From: Flavobacterium beibuense F44-8
Lineage (GTDB): Bacteria; Bacteroidota; Bacteroidia; Flavobacteriales; Flavobacteriaceae
Length of the DNA stretch: 64,000 nucleotides
Assembly: GCF_000769915.1 (NCBI RefSeq)
Contig: NZ_JRLV01000005.1
Location: 1-64,000 of the forward strand
Direction of reading: 5' to 3'
The notes under the pieces: model-generated
Databases searched by the model: none
Told to the model about the DNA's origin: nothing
What the model saw: the letters and a program-made list of their open reading frames with translations, nothing else
In this document: piece after piece, positions 1-8,928 of the stretch
Position numbering within the stretch: the first letter of the stretch is position 1
Layout: every line of letters begins with the position of its first letter
Program-made: the position numbers and the translations under genes

Positions 1-1060
1 TACCACCACCACTACCGGAAGTACCATCGGCAGTATTATTGCTAATTGTAGCGTTTGCAATAATAAGAGTACCACCATTAAGGTTGTAAATACCACCACC
101 ACCTTGGTCGGCATCGTTACCGCTTGCGGTGTTACCGCTAATAACGGTTCCGTCAATGTTCATTGTTCCTGTTCCGTTCCATAGTCCGCCACCTTCTGAT
201 CCTGCCATGTTTCCTGAAACTTCACCACCGCTAATAGTAATCATTCCCATACCTGTAACGTGTAGTCCGCCACCATTACCGGGTGAATTATTTGTAGTAT
301 TGTTGGTAATCATCACATTGGTTAATGTTACCGATCCCATCATACCCGAATTATCTTCAATACCACCACCTGCACGGTTTGATACATTACCTATTATTTC
401 GGCTTCGGTCACTACCAGTGTAGCTCCGGCATCATTAAGGATACCACCACCACTACCGGAAGTACCATCGGCTGTGTTATTACTAATTACCGTTTCGGCA
501 TTTACATTAAGTGTACCGCTAAGGTTATAAATACCGCCACCACCTTGGTCGGCACCGTCTCCGCTGGCAGTATTACCGCTTATCACTGTTCCTTCTATGG
601 TCATTGTGCCGCTACCGTTCCAAAGTCCGCCACCTTCGGCAGAAGCAGTATTGTTGTTTACCGTACCGCCTGTAATCATAGTGTCACCTGCACCTGTTAT
701 GTGTAGTCCGCCACCATTACCCGGGCTTGATGCAGTGGAGTTATTATTAAGGGTAACATCTGTTAGGGTTATCATTGTTCCTGCTCCCGAATTTCCTTCT
801 ATACCACCACCGGCACGTCCTGCCATGTTACCTGTAATAACACAGTCGTTAACCGTAAGGTTACTACCTGTGCCTACTAAAATAGCACCACCGCTACCGG
901 CCATACCATCGGCTTCGTTTCCGGTTAGGGAAGAGGTGTTAATGGTTACATCGCTGTCGCCCATAACGTAAATGGCACCACCGCCCATGCCTGCTGTTGC
1001 TCCGCTGGCTGTATTATTGGTAAAAGCACTGTTGTTTATAAGTACATCGGTACCCGATAC
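1..1060 (-). repeat. 441-bp tandem repeat inside the surface-protein gene
   Basis: The motif TACCACCACCACTACCGG (plus strand) occurs at 1 and 442, with a variant at 883, giving a period of exactly 441 bp or 147 codons. Flanking sequence matches along the unit; for example the CACCTTGGTCGGCA segment recurs near 100 and 541. Each unit encodes about five GGG-type beta-helix rungs. The most N-terminal copy (from 883) is the most diverged and fades out near 1060. The array probably continues past the window edge. Confidence 0.85.
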
Positions 1061-1429
1061 AAAAAGCGCCCCACCATTATCTGATGCGGCACCTCCCGTA
1101 AATGATATGTTATTGATGGTAACCTGCGTAGCGCCCGATATGTTGAATATTCTGTTGCTGTCGCCTCCGCTAATAATTGTAGCATCGTCTCCGTTACCGT
1201 TAATAATAAGTTCTTTATCAATGGTTATTTCGCTGTTAAGCGTTATTGTATTTCCATTGGTTGTAAGGGCAAATATAATAGTGCTGCCCGCAGAAGCATC
1301 TAGTACTGCCTGACGTAATGACCCCATGCCACTATCGTTTGAGTTTGTCACGGTAACCTGAGCATTGGCTGAAAAACCAAACAAGAGGCAAACCGTTAAA
1401 AACATCGTGAATGTAAAATTCTTCATCAT
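1..1429 (-). CDS. Partial cell-surface beta-helix repeat protein (N-terminal 476 residues)
   Basis: An open frame runs from ATG at 1429 down to the window edge with no stop, so the C-terminus is missing. It starts with a signal peptide (MMKNFTF, hydrophobic core, cleavage after SANAQ near residue 24). Then comes the VTNSNDSGMGSLRQAV motif typical of Bacteroidota and other secreted right-handed beta-helix proteins related to the CSLREA and Pmp-like families. The rest is rungs of about 27-32 residues beginning with GGG(I/L) and rich in NNT and SGN, grouped into longer repeats. Such proteins are normally exported and anchored by a C-terminal sorting domain, which here would lie outside the window. 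It could be an adhesin or polysaccharide-binding surface protein; the specific function cannot be read. The Pro-rich frames on the opposite strand are its shadows. Confidence 0.85.
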   Translation of the reverse strand, partial: MMKNFTFTMFLTVCLLFGFSANAQVTVTNSNDSGMGSLRQAVLDASAGSTIIFALTTNGNTITLNSEITIDKELIINGNGDDATIISGGDSNRIFNISGATQVTINNISFTGGAASDNGGALFVSGTDVLINNSAFTNNTASGATAGMGGGAIYVMGDSDVTINTSSLTGNEADGMAGSGGAILVGTGSNLTVNDCVITGNMAGRAGGGIEGNSGAGTMITLTDVTLNNNSTASSPGNGGGLHITGAGDTMITGGTVNNNTASAEGGGLWNGSGTMTIEGTVISGNTASGDGADQGGGGIYNLSGTLNVNAETVISNNTADGTSGSGGGILNDAGATLVVTEAEIIGNVSNRAGGGIEDNSGMMGSVTLTNVMITNNTTNNSPGNGGGLHVTGMGMITISGGEVSGNMAGSEGGGLWNGTGTMNIDGTVISGNTASGNDADQGGGGIYNLNGGTLIIANATISNNTADGTSGSGGG

Positions 1430-1611
1430 GTTGTAAAAAGTTTCTGGTTCGTATTACTGTTAGTTACGATGTAAATTGTTTGTTGGTTTTTTAGTGTTGT
1501 AGTTAAATAATTCTTAAATATTTATTTTGTGAATCAATATGTTGATGAAAATTTCATCTCATACATTCAAAATGTATTATTACCTTTAATGAAAATTAAA
1601 CAATACTGAAG

Positions 1612-2043
1612 ATGAAAGTAAACTTAAGAACCGGAGTAGATAAATTACTGTTTGGAATGAAACAGCAGGATGTAAAGGCTATTTACGGCGAGCCTGACAG
1701 GGAGTATAAAGACGATGAAGAGAATATTATATACGTATATAATAAAGAGAAGTTCAGGCTTACGTTTTACAGTGACGAAGATTTGAGGCTTGGGTATATC
1801 ATATCGGCAAATCCTGATTTAGAACTGTTTTCTAATAAAATAATAGGGCAGAAGTGGGGAGATGTTACTGCTGTGTTAAAAGAGAACAAGATAACCTCGT
1901 TTGAAAAAGAACCGTTTGATATAACCGATAATTATTTTAATGAAGATAACTGGGTTATTTTTCAGGTAGAGTTTGATGAGGTAGATACCCTTGAACTTGG
2001 CGCTGTTTTTAACAGTAAGGATGAGTTTGACTGGAAATTTTAA
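1612..2043 (+). CDS. Hypothetical cytoplasmic protein, 143 aa
   Basis: I do not recognise a named family. The protein starts MKVNLRTGVDKLLFGMKQQDV, has no signal peptide or membrane segment, is acidic, and has a motif near residues 13-30 (LLFGMKQQDVKAIYGEPD). This recalls the short helix followed by GxP seen in BamE/SmpA-like folds, where GM..V...GxPd is common; that is only a resemblance. A TACCTTTA sequence, one base off the TANNTTTG box, lies about 30 nt upstream of the ATG. The gene is monocistronic and ends at a strong hairpin. It is divergent from the surface-protein gene, across a 182-bp gap. Confidence 0.7.
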   Translation: MKVNLRTGVDKLLFGMKQQDVKAIYGEPDREYKDDEENIIYVYNKEKFRLTFYSDEDLRLGYIISANPDLELFSNKIIGQKWGDVTAVLKENKITSFEKEPFDITDNYFNEDNWVIFQVEFDEVDTLELGAVFNSKDEFDWKF

Positions 2044-2057
2044 TTTGCTGTACTACA

Positions 2058-2093
2058 TAAAAAAAGGACATCTGAATAAGATGTCCTTTTTTT
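2058..2093. terminator. Bidirectional intrinsic terminator
   Basis: The hairpin AAAAGGACAT / ATGTCCTTTT has a 9-nt loop and is flanked by A- and T-runs on both sides. It lies between the convergent 1612-2043 gene (plus) and the PPIase gene (minus), so it can serve both. Confidence 0.85.
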
Positions 2094-2112
2094 ATGTTTA
2101 TCCTGTTTAGGA

Positions 2113-3222
2113 TTATTTTCTTTCCGGTTTTTTGTCAAGCATTTTAATTTCGAATGCAAGATCAGTATTTGGCGGAATTAAACGACCTGCACCTTTTTCA
2201 CCATAAGCAAGGTGAGCAGGAATGTAAGCAATAAGTTTATCACCAACGTTTAACTGTTCTATAGCTTCGATAAAACCAGGAATCATACCTGTTTTCTTAC
2301 CTGCTATAAAAGGAATTGGCATATAACCACCCTGTATGTCTCTTTGCTGGATGTATGTACCGAATTTTTTAGCTGTTTCAGGGTCGCTTGTATCAAATAC
2401 AGTTCCGTTTTGGAAGAATCCGGCATACTGAATATATACTTCAGTTCCCGGTATTGGCTTGCCTGCAGAACCGCTTTCTAATATTTTGTACCTAAGTCCT
2501 GATGCTGTTTTAGTACCCGAAGTTTTTACTTCGTTAATAAGGGCAGCTTGATCTGCTTTAGCTTTTTCAAGAGCCTCAGCTTTTTCTTTCAGTTCCTTAT
2601 TAGCCTTTTCGTAGTATTCTTTGAAAACTTTTTCAGCTTTAAATTTCTTAGCGCCTTTACCTACACGGATAATTTTAACGCTAATCATTGTATCATTGTT
2701 TTCAATTTGGTTTACCACGTCCTGTCCTTCTACCACGTGTCCAAAAACAGTATGGATGCCGTCAAGGTGAGGGGTAGCTTTGTGAGTAATGAAAAACTGA
2801 CTTCCGTTTGTGTTTGGTCCGGCATTAGCCATAGATAGTATACCCGGTCCCGTGTGTTTTAAATCGGTAATCTCATCAGGGAATTTGTAACCCGGTCCGC
2901 CCGAACCGTTTCCGTTAGGATCTCCGGTTTGGATCATAAAGTTTTTTATAACACGGTGAAACTTTAAACCGTCATAAAAAGGTTTTCCTTTTCTGTCGCC
3001 TACAACCATATCGTTTTCGCCTTCGGCAAGCAATACAAAGTTAGCTACAGTTAAAGGTGTTTTTTCGTATTCCAGTTCTAACAGGATATTACCTTTGTTA
3101 GTTTCTATTTCGGCATATAGCCCGTCTTCAAGCTTAGTAACGTCATAACTTGGAGCGTCGGTGTTTTTGCATGAAAACATTAAAGCAACAATGCTTAAGA
3201 ATAAACTTGTCATTGGTCTCAT
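2113..3222 (-). CDS. Lipoprotein peptidylprolyl isomerase, cyclophilin-FKBP fusion
   Basis: The 369-residue protein starts with a lipoprotein signal (lipobox LMFSC, Cys18). A cyclophilin domain (about residues 33-180) shows the classical [15 protein letters not shown] and GSQFFIT motifs. A charged helical linker follows (about 190-240, rich in Lys, Glu and Ala). An FKBP domain closes the protein (about 245-365, with [17 protein letters not shown] and [11 protein letters not shown]). Two unrelated prolyl isomerase folds in one envelope lipoprotein suggest a periplasmic chaperone for outer-membrane or secreted proteins. It lies 13 bp downstream of gldI on the same strand, so the two isomerases and the NrnA-like gene probably form one operon, and a role in gliding or type IX secretion folding is plausible but inferred. 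Confidence 0.9.
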   Translation of the reverse strand: MRPMTSLFLSIVALMFSCKNTDAPSYDVTKLEDGLYAEIETNKGNILLELEYEKTPLTVANFVLLAEGENDMVVGDRKGKPFYDGLKFHRVIKNFMIQTGDPNGNGSGGPGYKFPDEITDLKHTGPGILSMANAGPNTNGSQFFITHKATPHLDGIHTVFGHVVEGQDVVNQIENNDTMISVKIIRVGKGAKKFKAEKVFKEYYEKANKELKEKAEALEKAKADQAALINEVKTSGTKTASGLRYKILESGSAGKPIPGTEVYIQYAGFFQNGTVFDTSDPETAKKFGTYIQQRDIQGGYMPIPFIAGKKTGMIPGFIEAIEQLNVGDKLIAYIPAHLAYGEKGAGRLIPPNTDLAFEIKMLDKKPERK

Positions 3223-3235
3223 TTATTGATTTAGA

Positions 3236-3793
3236 TTAATTTTTTGATGTCTCGTCGGCTTTTATATCGTTAAGGGTAACGGTACACATAAGCGGCTTGT
3301 TTGTGCCTATTTTATTTAGGTCACCACGGTAGCCGTAGCCAAGGTTTGAAGGGAACAGAAAGGTAACTTTTTCCCCTTTATTCATTAATTTGATACCATA
3401 GCGAAGCCCTGCCATTATATCCTCTTTGTCTACATAATAAACCTGAGGTTTCAGTTCTTCTTCGGTGTAAATAACGTTACCGTTTATATCCTTAATATCA
3501 TAAGAGTAATAAGCAATGTCACCACGTTTTGGAGTAATGGTATCGGTAGTGTTTTCTATATCATAGCGGTACCAGTAGCCTTTATCGGCAGCGTGGTATT
3601 TGTGCTGAGGATTATTCTTTATAATAGAGTCTATAGCCATTTCCTCGTTGGCAATGAGCGCCTTATTGCGCTCTATGGACTGCTGCATAAAGGAACCCGA
3701 GCTGTGTGACACAGGTACTCTTGCCTGTTGTTGTGAACAACCGACTATAAGAAGTGTCATTAAGGCTACAGGCCATATAATTTTCTTCGTCAT
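3236..3793 (-). CDS. gldI: Gliding motility lipoprotein GldI, FKBP-type PPIase
   Basis: This 185-residue lipoprotein (lipobox LIVGC, Cys19) has a C-terminal FKBP-type domain (about residues 85-180, with PKRGDIAYYSYDI and FLFPSNLGYGYRG). Length, lipobox, the SFMQQSIERNKALIA stretch and the FKBP domain fit GldI of Flavobacterium johnsoniae, a lipoprotein needed for gliding motility and probably for folding of the gliding or secretion machinery in the periplasm. Its neighbours are the NrnA-like gene upstream (11-bp gap) and the fused PPIase downstream (13-bp gap), consistent with one transcript. Its presence is a strong taxonomic marker for gliding Flavobacteriia. Confidence 0.88.
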   Translation of the reverse strand: MTKKIIWPVALMTLLIVGCSQQQARVPVSHSSGSFMQQSIERNKALIANEEMAIDSIIKNNPQHKYHAADKGYWYRYDIENTTDTITPKRGDIAYYSYDIKDINGNVIYTEEELKPQVYYVDKEDIMAGLRYGIKLMNKGEKVTFLFPSNLGYGYRGDLNKIGTNKPLMCTVTLNDIKADETSKN

Positions 3794-3804
3794 TATAATC
3801 TTGT

Positions 3805-4815
3805 CTATATTTTAATGTTTGCTAATGTAGCAATAAATTTTTGTAAAGTTGCTTCCAGACCTTCGTTTGATTTTCCTCCGGCAGCATTAATATGTCCGCC
3901 ACCGTTAAAATACTCGCGTGCATACTGGTTAACATCAAATCCGTCTTTAGATCGGAAGGATATTTTTATAATGCCTTCTTCTTTGTTTTCGGTAAACATA
4001 GCTGTGAAATTAATGTCTTTCATGCTAAGCCCGTAGTTTACAATTCCTTCGGTATCACCTTTGGTATGGCCTAAGCTGTTAAGCTCATCCTGACTTAAAT
4101 AAGTGTAAGATGTTTTATACTCCGGTAACACTTTCATGTTATGCAAAGCCCTTGCCAAAATTTGTAAACGATTATTTGAATGGTTATCATACAGTAAACT
4201 GTGAATTTCGCTATTGTCTACCCCTTTATCAATAAACTCTGCTACAATGCGGTGCGTAGTGCCTGTTGTTAGCGGGAATCTAAACGAGCCCGAATCGGTC
4301 ACTATACCGGTATACAGGCAGGTAGCTATTGTTTTATCAATAAGCGAACCTTCGCCTAAAGCATTAATAAAGTGGTATACCATTTCGCAGGTAGAGCCAT
4401 AATTAGGTTCGCTAAACATGTACTTGGCATAATCACCCGGTTTTTGGTGGTGATCTATCATGATAAACGTAGTAGTAAGCTCTTTTAATGCAGCTTCCAT
4501 CATGTCTCCGGTGCGGCTCAGTACATTAAAGTCGAGTGTAAATATTATGTCACAGTTTTTAAGAATGGCTGTGCAGTCGGCATTATCTTTTTCAAATACC
4601 TTAACGGTCTCTGAAGCCGGAAGCCAGTTTAAAAAATCAGGGAATTCGTTTGGAGCTATAACCGTAACATCATGTCCTTTAAGTTTAAGGAAATAGTAAA
4701 GGCCTAAATTAGAGCCCATAGCATCTCCATCGGGGTTACGGTGTGGTATTATGGCTATTTTTTTTGGAGAAGCCAATAAACTCTTAATCTCTGCAATATC
4801 TTGGGATGTCATCAT
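3805..4815 (-). CDS. DHH/DHHA1 phosphoesterase, NrnA-like oligoribonuclease/pAp phosphatase
   Basis: The 336-residue cytoplasmic protein has the DHH-family motifs in order: HRNPDGDAMGS (about residues 25-35, motif I), an Asp in LDFN, IDHH (near 120, motif III) and the C-terminal GGGHINAAGG (about 310) that marks a DHHA1 domain. The family degrades nanoRNAs and dephosphorylates pAp, using Mn2+. Two ATGs are adjacent at the start (4815 and 4812); the first is used here. It is the first gene of the gldI transcript. Assignment to NrnA rather than another DHH-DHHA1 subgroup rests on size and motif spacing. Confidence 0.85.
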   Translation of the reverse strand: MMTSQDIAEIKSLLASPKKIAIIPHRNPDGDAMGSNLGLYYFLKLKGHDVTVIAPNEFPDFLNWLPASETVKVFEKDNADCTAILKNCDIIFTLDFNVLSRTGDMMEAALKELTTTFIMIDHHQKPGDYAKYMFSEPNYGSTCEMVYHFINALGEGSLIDKTIATCLYTGIVTDSGSFRFPLTTGTTHRIVAEFIDKGVDNSEIHSLLYDNHSNNRLQILARALHNMKVLPEYKTSYTYLSQDELNSLGHTKGDTEGIVNYGLSMKDINFTAMFTENKEEGIIKISFRSKDGFDVNQYAREYFNGGGHINAAGGKSNEGLEATLQKFIATLANIKI

Positions 4816-4870
4816 GATGCGAATTTACATTTTTTTTTTTATGGTTAGAAGGTTGTAAGCAGAGGACTTC

Positions 4871-4908
4871 AAAAAAAAACCTCACTCGGCTTAATGCCTT
4901 GTGAGGAC
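4871..4908 (-). terminator. Intrinsic terminator of the SRPBCC/DUF4919 operon
   Basis: On the minus strand, CCTCAC and GTGAGG arms around a 15-nt loop are followed by nine T residues (plus-strand A-run at 4871-4879). It lies about 45 nt beyond the stop of the 4952-5425 gene. Confidence 0.75.
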
Positions 4909-4951
4909 TACTATTTAAAGGATAAAAGAGAGTTTTTAAAAAGATTTTTGT

Positions 4952-5425
4952 TTAATGTGTGCCGTTTAGCTGTATAACATTAAGGTTTCGTATGTCATCT
5001 TCTGCAAAACGTTTAAAATCCTGCAGGTATTTAAGGGATTGTCTTTTAAACGATCCCGGCATTATAAAAGCAATAATTTTCATAAAGCCTTTAAATTCAA
5101 AATAATTCTCGGTAATGTAACGGGTTTTGTTTCCCGGTATTGATATGAATCTGTTTTTTACAATATTGTACACGCCATTGGCCTCATAGGTTCCTGTAAA
5201 TTCTTCAGGAAGTCTTTTTGCAGTAATGGTTTCCGTCATTTCAATGTTACGGTTTCCCATTCTAAATATCAGTCGCGATTTAGCGCCGGGTTGTCCCGGT
5301 ATACCGCTAATACTTTCAAAGTTTACAAGCCCGTCCATCCAGTATTTTAAATTATCCGGATTATCAAATAGCTCGATAACTTTACCTAGGGGCAAATCAA
5401 TTTCTGTTTCAACTGTGTACTTCAT
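4952..5425 (-). CDS. SRPBCC (START-like) family protein
   Basis: The 157-residue protein begins MKYTVETEIDLPLGKVIELFDN, the usual first strand and helix of the polyketide-cyclase/START-like fold, followed by W..G L.. F and a C-terminal amphipathic helix. No signal peptide is seen. Members bind hydrophobic small molecules or lipids, but the ligand cannot be predicted. It is 11 bp downstream of the DUF4919-like gene and is probably cotranscribed with it. Confidence 0.8.
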   Translation of the reverse strand: MKYTVETEIDLPLGKVIELFDNPDNLKYWMDGLVNFESISGIPGQPGAKSRLIFRMGNRNIEMTETITAKRLPEEFTGTYEANGVYNIVKNRFISIPGNKTRYITENYFEFKGFMKIIAFIMPGSFKRQSLKYLQDFKRFAEDDIRNLNVIQLNGTH

Positions 5426-5436
5426 AATTCAAATTG

Positions 5437-6111
5437 CTAGAATTTCAACGAGTTAAGGCACCTGGAAACTTCAAAGTATAGTCCGTCAATGTTATATGAG
5501 TTTTCTTTTAGCGTTAAATAGTCATAGAGTCCTTCAACAAGCTCCTGTTTGCCGCCAAATTCAAATCCCAGTATGTTTAAAAGCTCATACTCGTTCATAA
5601 CATTAATTACGTAAAAACTTGATTCTATAGATGTACCTTCTCCTGTGCTTAGTATCGCATCCAGAATCATGTTTGCCTGTATGGTCTCTTTTTCGGCTTC
5701 GTCAAACCTTTGGAGTTCCTTGTAGGCATATATTCTGTATTCTTTCATGCGTACACTAAAAGGATAAATCTTTAATATCTTTGCCGAAAGTACAAGTATA
5801 TTTTCACAATCTTCAGGGGAAACTTCCCCTTTTTGCAAAATTTCGTTTAATTCCTGTTGTGCATCAGATCGCTCATAAGGAGCATATTCGTCCTGAAAAG
5901 AATACCCAAAATACAGGTGTCTCCTTTCCTGAATGGTCATGGTGCTGTCGGCCGCAATGTATTTGGCATACAGCTTATCAAAGTGCAGGGGAGAGTTTTT
6001 ATCCTTTACATTTTTTTCAATGAGGTCAAAATCAGGTTTTTCAAGCTGAAAATCCTGCGCAAAAGAAAATTGTGCTATAAATACTATTAGCAGGGAATAG
6101 ATTAATTTCAT
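5437..6111 (-). CDS. Secreted DUF4919-type protein
   Basis: The 224-residue protein has a clear signal peptide (MKLIYSLLIVFIAQFSFAQ, cut about residue 19). The mature part has FDKLYAKYIAADSTMTIQERRHLYFGYSFQ, a pattern recalled for DUF4919 proteins of Bacteroidota, followed by helical segments resembling TPR-like repeats. It is exported, probably periplasmic. Function unknown. It is the first gene of a two-gene unit with the SRPBCC protein, separated from the upstream gene by 67 bp. Confidence 0.75.
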   Translation of the reverse strand: MKLIYSLLIVFIAQFSFAQDFQLEKPDFDLIEKNVKDKNSPLHFDKLYAKYIAADSTMTIQERRHLYFGYSFQDEYAPYERSDAQQELNEILQKGEVSPEDCENILVLSAKILKIYPFSVRMKEYRIYAYKELQRFDEAEKETIQANMILDAILSTGEGTSIESSFYVINVMNEYELLNILGFEFGGKQELVEGLYDYLTLKENSYNIDGLYFEVSRCLNSLKF

Positions 6112-6178
6112 ATGGGGTTGGTTTTGAATTGATTAAAGTTAATGAAAATTATCAAATTTTTAACATAAAATTGGAAAA

Positions 6179-6943
6179 TTAATCTCCGCCGCATCCACCA
6201 CATCCGCTACAGCCGCTGCAACCTGATCCGCATCCGCTGTCTCCGTGGGAACTGCATCCGCTGTCAAAGCTGTCGTTGTTACATGTACTACATCCGCTAC
6301 TGCTGTTGCCGTTACCGTCGCCACCTTTTTTGATTGCGCGGAATAAAGCTATTAAAAAGAGAATAACAACTATTATCCCTAAGTTGTTACCTGAAGCCTG
6401 AATGCTAATAGCTACTACTATACCAAGAAGGCACAATTTTATAAGCTTTAATGTTAGAAGAGGAGGTTTTTTTATGAGCCAGTAATTATCCATACTAACT
6501 CTACGGAAATTAATTTTTGTAAAACGGGTTTTGTTGTCCTGCCATATATCCTGTGGCGGATTATTACCAAACATCTCCTTATATATAGTATGTAGTTCAG
6601 TATAGTTGTTATTGAACTTTTTCCTTTCACTTTTTCCTCCTTTGGTAGGGTTGTGGTGTATTTCTCTTTGCAGGGTATTTTTGCAAAAATCTATCCAGTA
6701 TGATTTTGTGTAAGTTAAGTGCAGATGCCATACCTGGTCTACAGGATCTGAAGGGGTTACTGATGATTTTGATACACAGCACAGAAAGATAAACTTTCGG
6801 TATTCTTCAATAACGCTGTTGGTGTATTCTTTTGTCCAGCCGTTTTCTCTGGCAAGTCGTGCCGAAAACGTAAAGGAGGCATCAGGGTCGTCCAACCTGA
6901 AATTTGAGATTTTATCCCATAGCTCTTTTTGGGGTGCGGTCAT
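6179..6943 (-). CDS. GRDP-like membrane protein with Cys/Gly-rich tail
   Basis: The N-terminal part (about residues 1-105) has DPVDQVWHLHLTYTKSYW and REIHHNPTKGG, the D..WH.H and H-H-P-T pattern of glycine-rich domain-containing protein-like (GRDP-like) proteins. A membrane region follows at about 160-200 (one long or two short segments). The last 40 residues hold eight cysteines in Gly/Ser context, ending in repeated G-C units and a terminal GGD. The tail is coded by plus-strand repeats of CATCCGC/ACATCC. The start MTAPQKELWDK (ATG 6943) is the only good choice. Function is unknown; the tail could bind metal, form disulfides or be a modification substrate, all inference. Confidence 0.7.
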   Translation of the reverse strand: MTAPQKELWDKISNFRLDDPDASFTFSARLARENGWTKEYTNSVIEEYRKFIFLCCVSKSSVTPSDPVDQVWHLHLTYTKSYWIDFCKNTLQREIHHNPTKGGKSERKKFNNNYTELHTIYKEMFGNNPPQDIWQDNKTRFTKINFRRVSMDNYWLIKKPPLLTLKLIKLCLLGIVVAISIQASGNNLGIIVVILFLIALFRAIKKGGDGNGNSSSGCSTCNNDSFDSGCSSHGDSGCGSGCSGCSGCGGCGGD

Positions 6944-7239
6944 TTAAAAAATAAATTTCGCTAAAAATATAAAAAGGATATCAAAATACAGAATTTGATT
7001 TTTTCTTTTGTTATGAAAATGTAATCTGCCGTTTTTCAGTTCTTTTTGAATGGTTGATTTTTAAATTAGTTATGTTTTAGATAAAATAATAATGTAGAAT
7101 TACTTTTTATTTGATGATAACTAGTGCTTATTTTAGTTGTTAATAGTGCATATTTATTGATAAACCTGCTAAAAAATAATCAAATTAAAAAACATAAAAA
7201 CTCATTTTTCAGTTTCAAAATATTGAATTACTTTTGCGC
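6944..7239. other. AT-rich 296-bp intergenic region upstream of guaA
   Basis: This gap between divergent genes is very AT-rich. I see no open frame of note and no RNA gene. Its right end carries the -7 box of guaA (7229-7236); promoter elements for the minus-strand gene at 6943 are not obvious. Confidence 0.6.
7229..7236 (+). promoter_or_regulatory. -7 promoter box TACTTTTG of guaA
   Basis: It matches the Bacteroidota TANNTTTG consensus. It ends only three bases before the ATG at 7240, so a transcript from here would be leaderless or nearly so. No TTG is seen at the usual distance upstream. Confidence 0.55.
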
Positions 7240-8769
7240 ATGCAACACAATGTACTTATTCTAGATTTCGGATCGCAATACACACAGCTTATTGCGAGGA
7301 GAGTTCGCGAGTTAAATATCTTTTGCGAAATTTTCCCTTACAACAACCCACCGGGTGATTTATCGTCTTACAAAGCCGTAATACTTTCTGGTAGTCCATT
7401 CTCAGTAAGGGCAGAAGATGCACCGCATCCAGACCTTTCTGAAATTCGTGGTAAACTGCCATTATTAGCAGTTTGTTATGGTGCGCAGTATCTTGCTCAT
7501 TTCCATGGAGGAGAGGTAGCGCCAAGTAACATCCGTGAATACGGTCGTGCAAACCTTTCTTATATTAAGGAAGACGAACCATTCCTTGAAGGTGTTAGTG
7601 CAGGTAGCCAGGTATGGATGAGCCATAGTGATACCATTAAGCAGTTACCAACAAACGGTGTGAGAATTGCAAGTACTAAAGATGTGGAAAATGCTGCCTA
7701 TAAAATAGAGGGCGAAACTACTTATGCTATCCAGTATCACCCAGAGGTATATCACTCTACAGACGGTAAGCAAATGCTTGAGAATTTCCTTGTGAAAATC
7801 GCAGAGGTACCTCAAAACTTTACACCGGATACTTTTGTTGAGGATATTGTTGAAGAGCTAAAAACAAAAATCCAAAATGATAAAGTAGTACTGGGGCTTT
7901 CAGGAGGGGTAGACTCTACTGTGGCTGCGGTACTTTTAAATAAGGCTATTGGCCAAAACCTTTACTGTATATTCGTAAACAACGGATTACTGCGTAAAGA
8001 TGAATTTGAGAGTGTACTTCACCAGTACAAGGATATGGGGCTTAATGTTAAAGGTGTTGATGCTTCTGAAAGATTCCTTAGCGAGCTTGCAGGAGTTGAA
8101 GATCCTGAAACTAAGCGTAAAACCATCGGTCGTGTGTTTATCGAAGTGTTTGATGACGAGGCACACTTACTTACCGATGTGAAATGGCTTGCACAGGGTA
8201 CTATTTATCCTGATGTTATTGAGTCGGTTTCTGTAAAAGGACCTTCTGCAACAATCAAGTCACACCACAATGTAGGTGGATTACCTGATTTTATGAAACT
8301 TCAGGTTGTAGAACCGCTAAGAATGCTGTTTAAAGACGAAGTGAGAAGAGTAGGAGCTACTTTAGGTATCGATCCAGAGCTTTTAGGAAGACACCCGTTC
8401 CCGGGACCAGGTCTTTCAATCAGGATTCTTGGAGATATCACTCCCGAGAAAGTACGTATACTTCAGGAAGTAGACCATATCTTTATCCAGGGTCTTAAAG
8501 ATCACGGACTTTACAATCAGGTATGGCAGGCAGGAGCAATACTATTGCCTGTAAACAGTGTAGGTGTAATGGGGGATGAAAGAACTTATGAAAAAGTTGT
8601 TGCCCTTAGAGCTGTAGAATCTACAGATGGTATGACTGCCGACTGGGTTCACTTACCATACGATTTCCTTATGAAGGTTTCTAACGAAATTATAAATAAA
8701 GTGAAAGGTGTAAACAGGGTTGTTTATGATATTAGCTCTAAGCCACCAGCCACTATTGAATGGGAATAA
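7240..8769 (+). CDS. guaA: GMP synthase (glutamine-hydrolysing)
   Basis: It converts XMP to GMP using glutamine and ATP in the last step of guanine nucleotide synthesis. The class I amidotransferase domain comes first (catalytic Cys79 in AVCYGAQ, His-Glu in YHPEV near 167), then the ATP pyrophosphatase domain (LSGGVDST, about 216) and the C-terminal dimerisation domain ending [13 protein letters not shown] at 7234 is in frame, but it lies inside the -7 box, and family proteins start close to the LILDFGSQY strand, so ATG 7240 (MQHNVLIL, 509 aa) is chosen. It is monocistronic, ending at a strong terminator. Confidence 0.97.
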   Translation: MQHNVLILDFGSQYTQLIARRVRELNIFCEIFPYNNPPGDLSSYKAVILSGSPFSVRAEDAPHPDLSEIRGKLPLLAVCYGAQYLAHFHGGEVAPSNIREYGRANLSYIKEDEPFLEGVSAGSQVWMSHSDTIKQLPTNGVRIASTKDVENAAYKIEGETTYAIQYHPEVYHSTDGKQMLENFLVKIAEVPQNFTPDTFVEDIVEELKTKIQNDKVVLGLSGGVDSTVAAVLLNKAIGQNLYCIFVNNGLLRKDEFESVLHQYKDMGLNVKGVDASERFLSELAGVEDPETKRKTIGRVFIEVFDDEAHLLTDVKWLAQGTIYPDVIESVSVKGPSATIKSHHNVGGLPDFMKLQVVEPLRMLFKDEVRRVGATLGIDPELLGRHPFPGPGLSIRILGDITPEKVRILQEVDHIFIQGLKDHGLYNQVWQAGAILLPVNSVGVMGDERTYEKVVALRAVESTDGMTADWVHLPYDFLMKVSNEIINKVKGVNRVVYDISSKPPATIEWE

Positions 8770-8790
8770 TATTTCTTTAATTTATATTTT

Positions 8791-8826
8791 AAATAAGCCT
8801 TTGCAACCGCAAAGGCTTATTTTTTT
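8791..8826 (+). terminator. Intrinsic terminator of guaA
   Basis: The AATAAGCCTTTG / CAAAGGCTTATT stem has a 6-nt loop and is followed by a run of T. It lies 20 nt after the guaA stop. Confidence 0.85.
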
Positions 8827-8902
8827 ATTTGTGGCAGGGTTTTGGTAAATTGTTAAATGGATTTAATAATTTGACCAAAAAAACGTTTAATTTTAGAGCG
8901 AC

Positions 8903-8910
8903 TAAATTTG
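8903..8910 (+). promoter_or_regulatory. -7 box TAAATTTG of the LysM-like gene
   Basis: It matches TANNTTTG, 18 bases before the ATG at 8929. It explains why the in-frame TTG at 8908 is promoter sequence and not a start codon. Confidence 0.6.
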
Positions 8911-8928
8911 ACTAAAAAACTACAAGCC

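Noticed and set aside
1-1060. CRISPR-like periodic repeats
   Set aside because: Period of 441 bp, coding in frame, no short repeat-spacer alternation and no cas genes.
129-1313. Pro-rich plus-strand frames with runs of PPP
   Set aside because: They are antisense shadows of the Gly-rich beta-helix repeats (GGT codons read as ACC/CCA) of the minus-strand surface protein, and they have no promoter or terminator.
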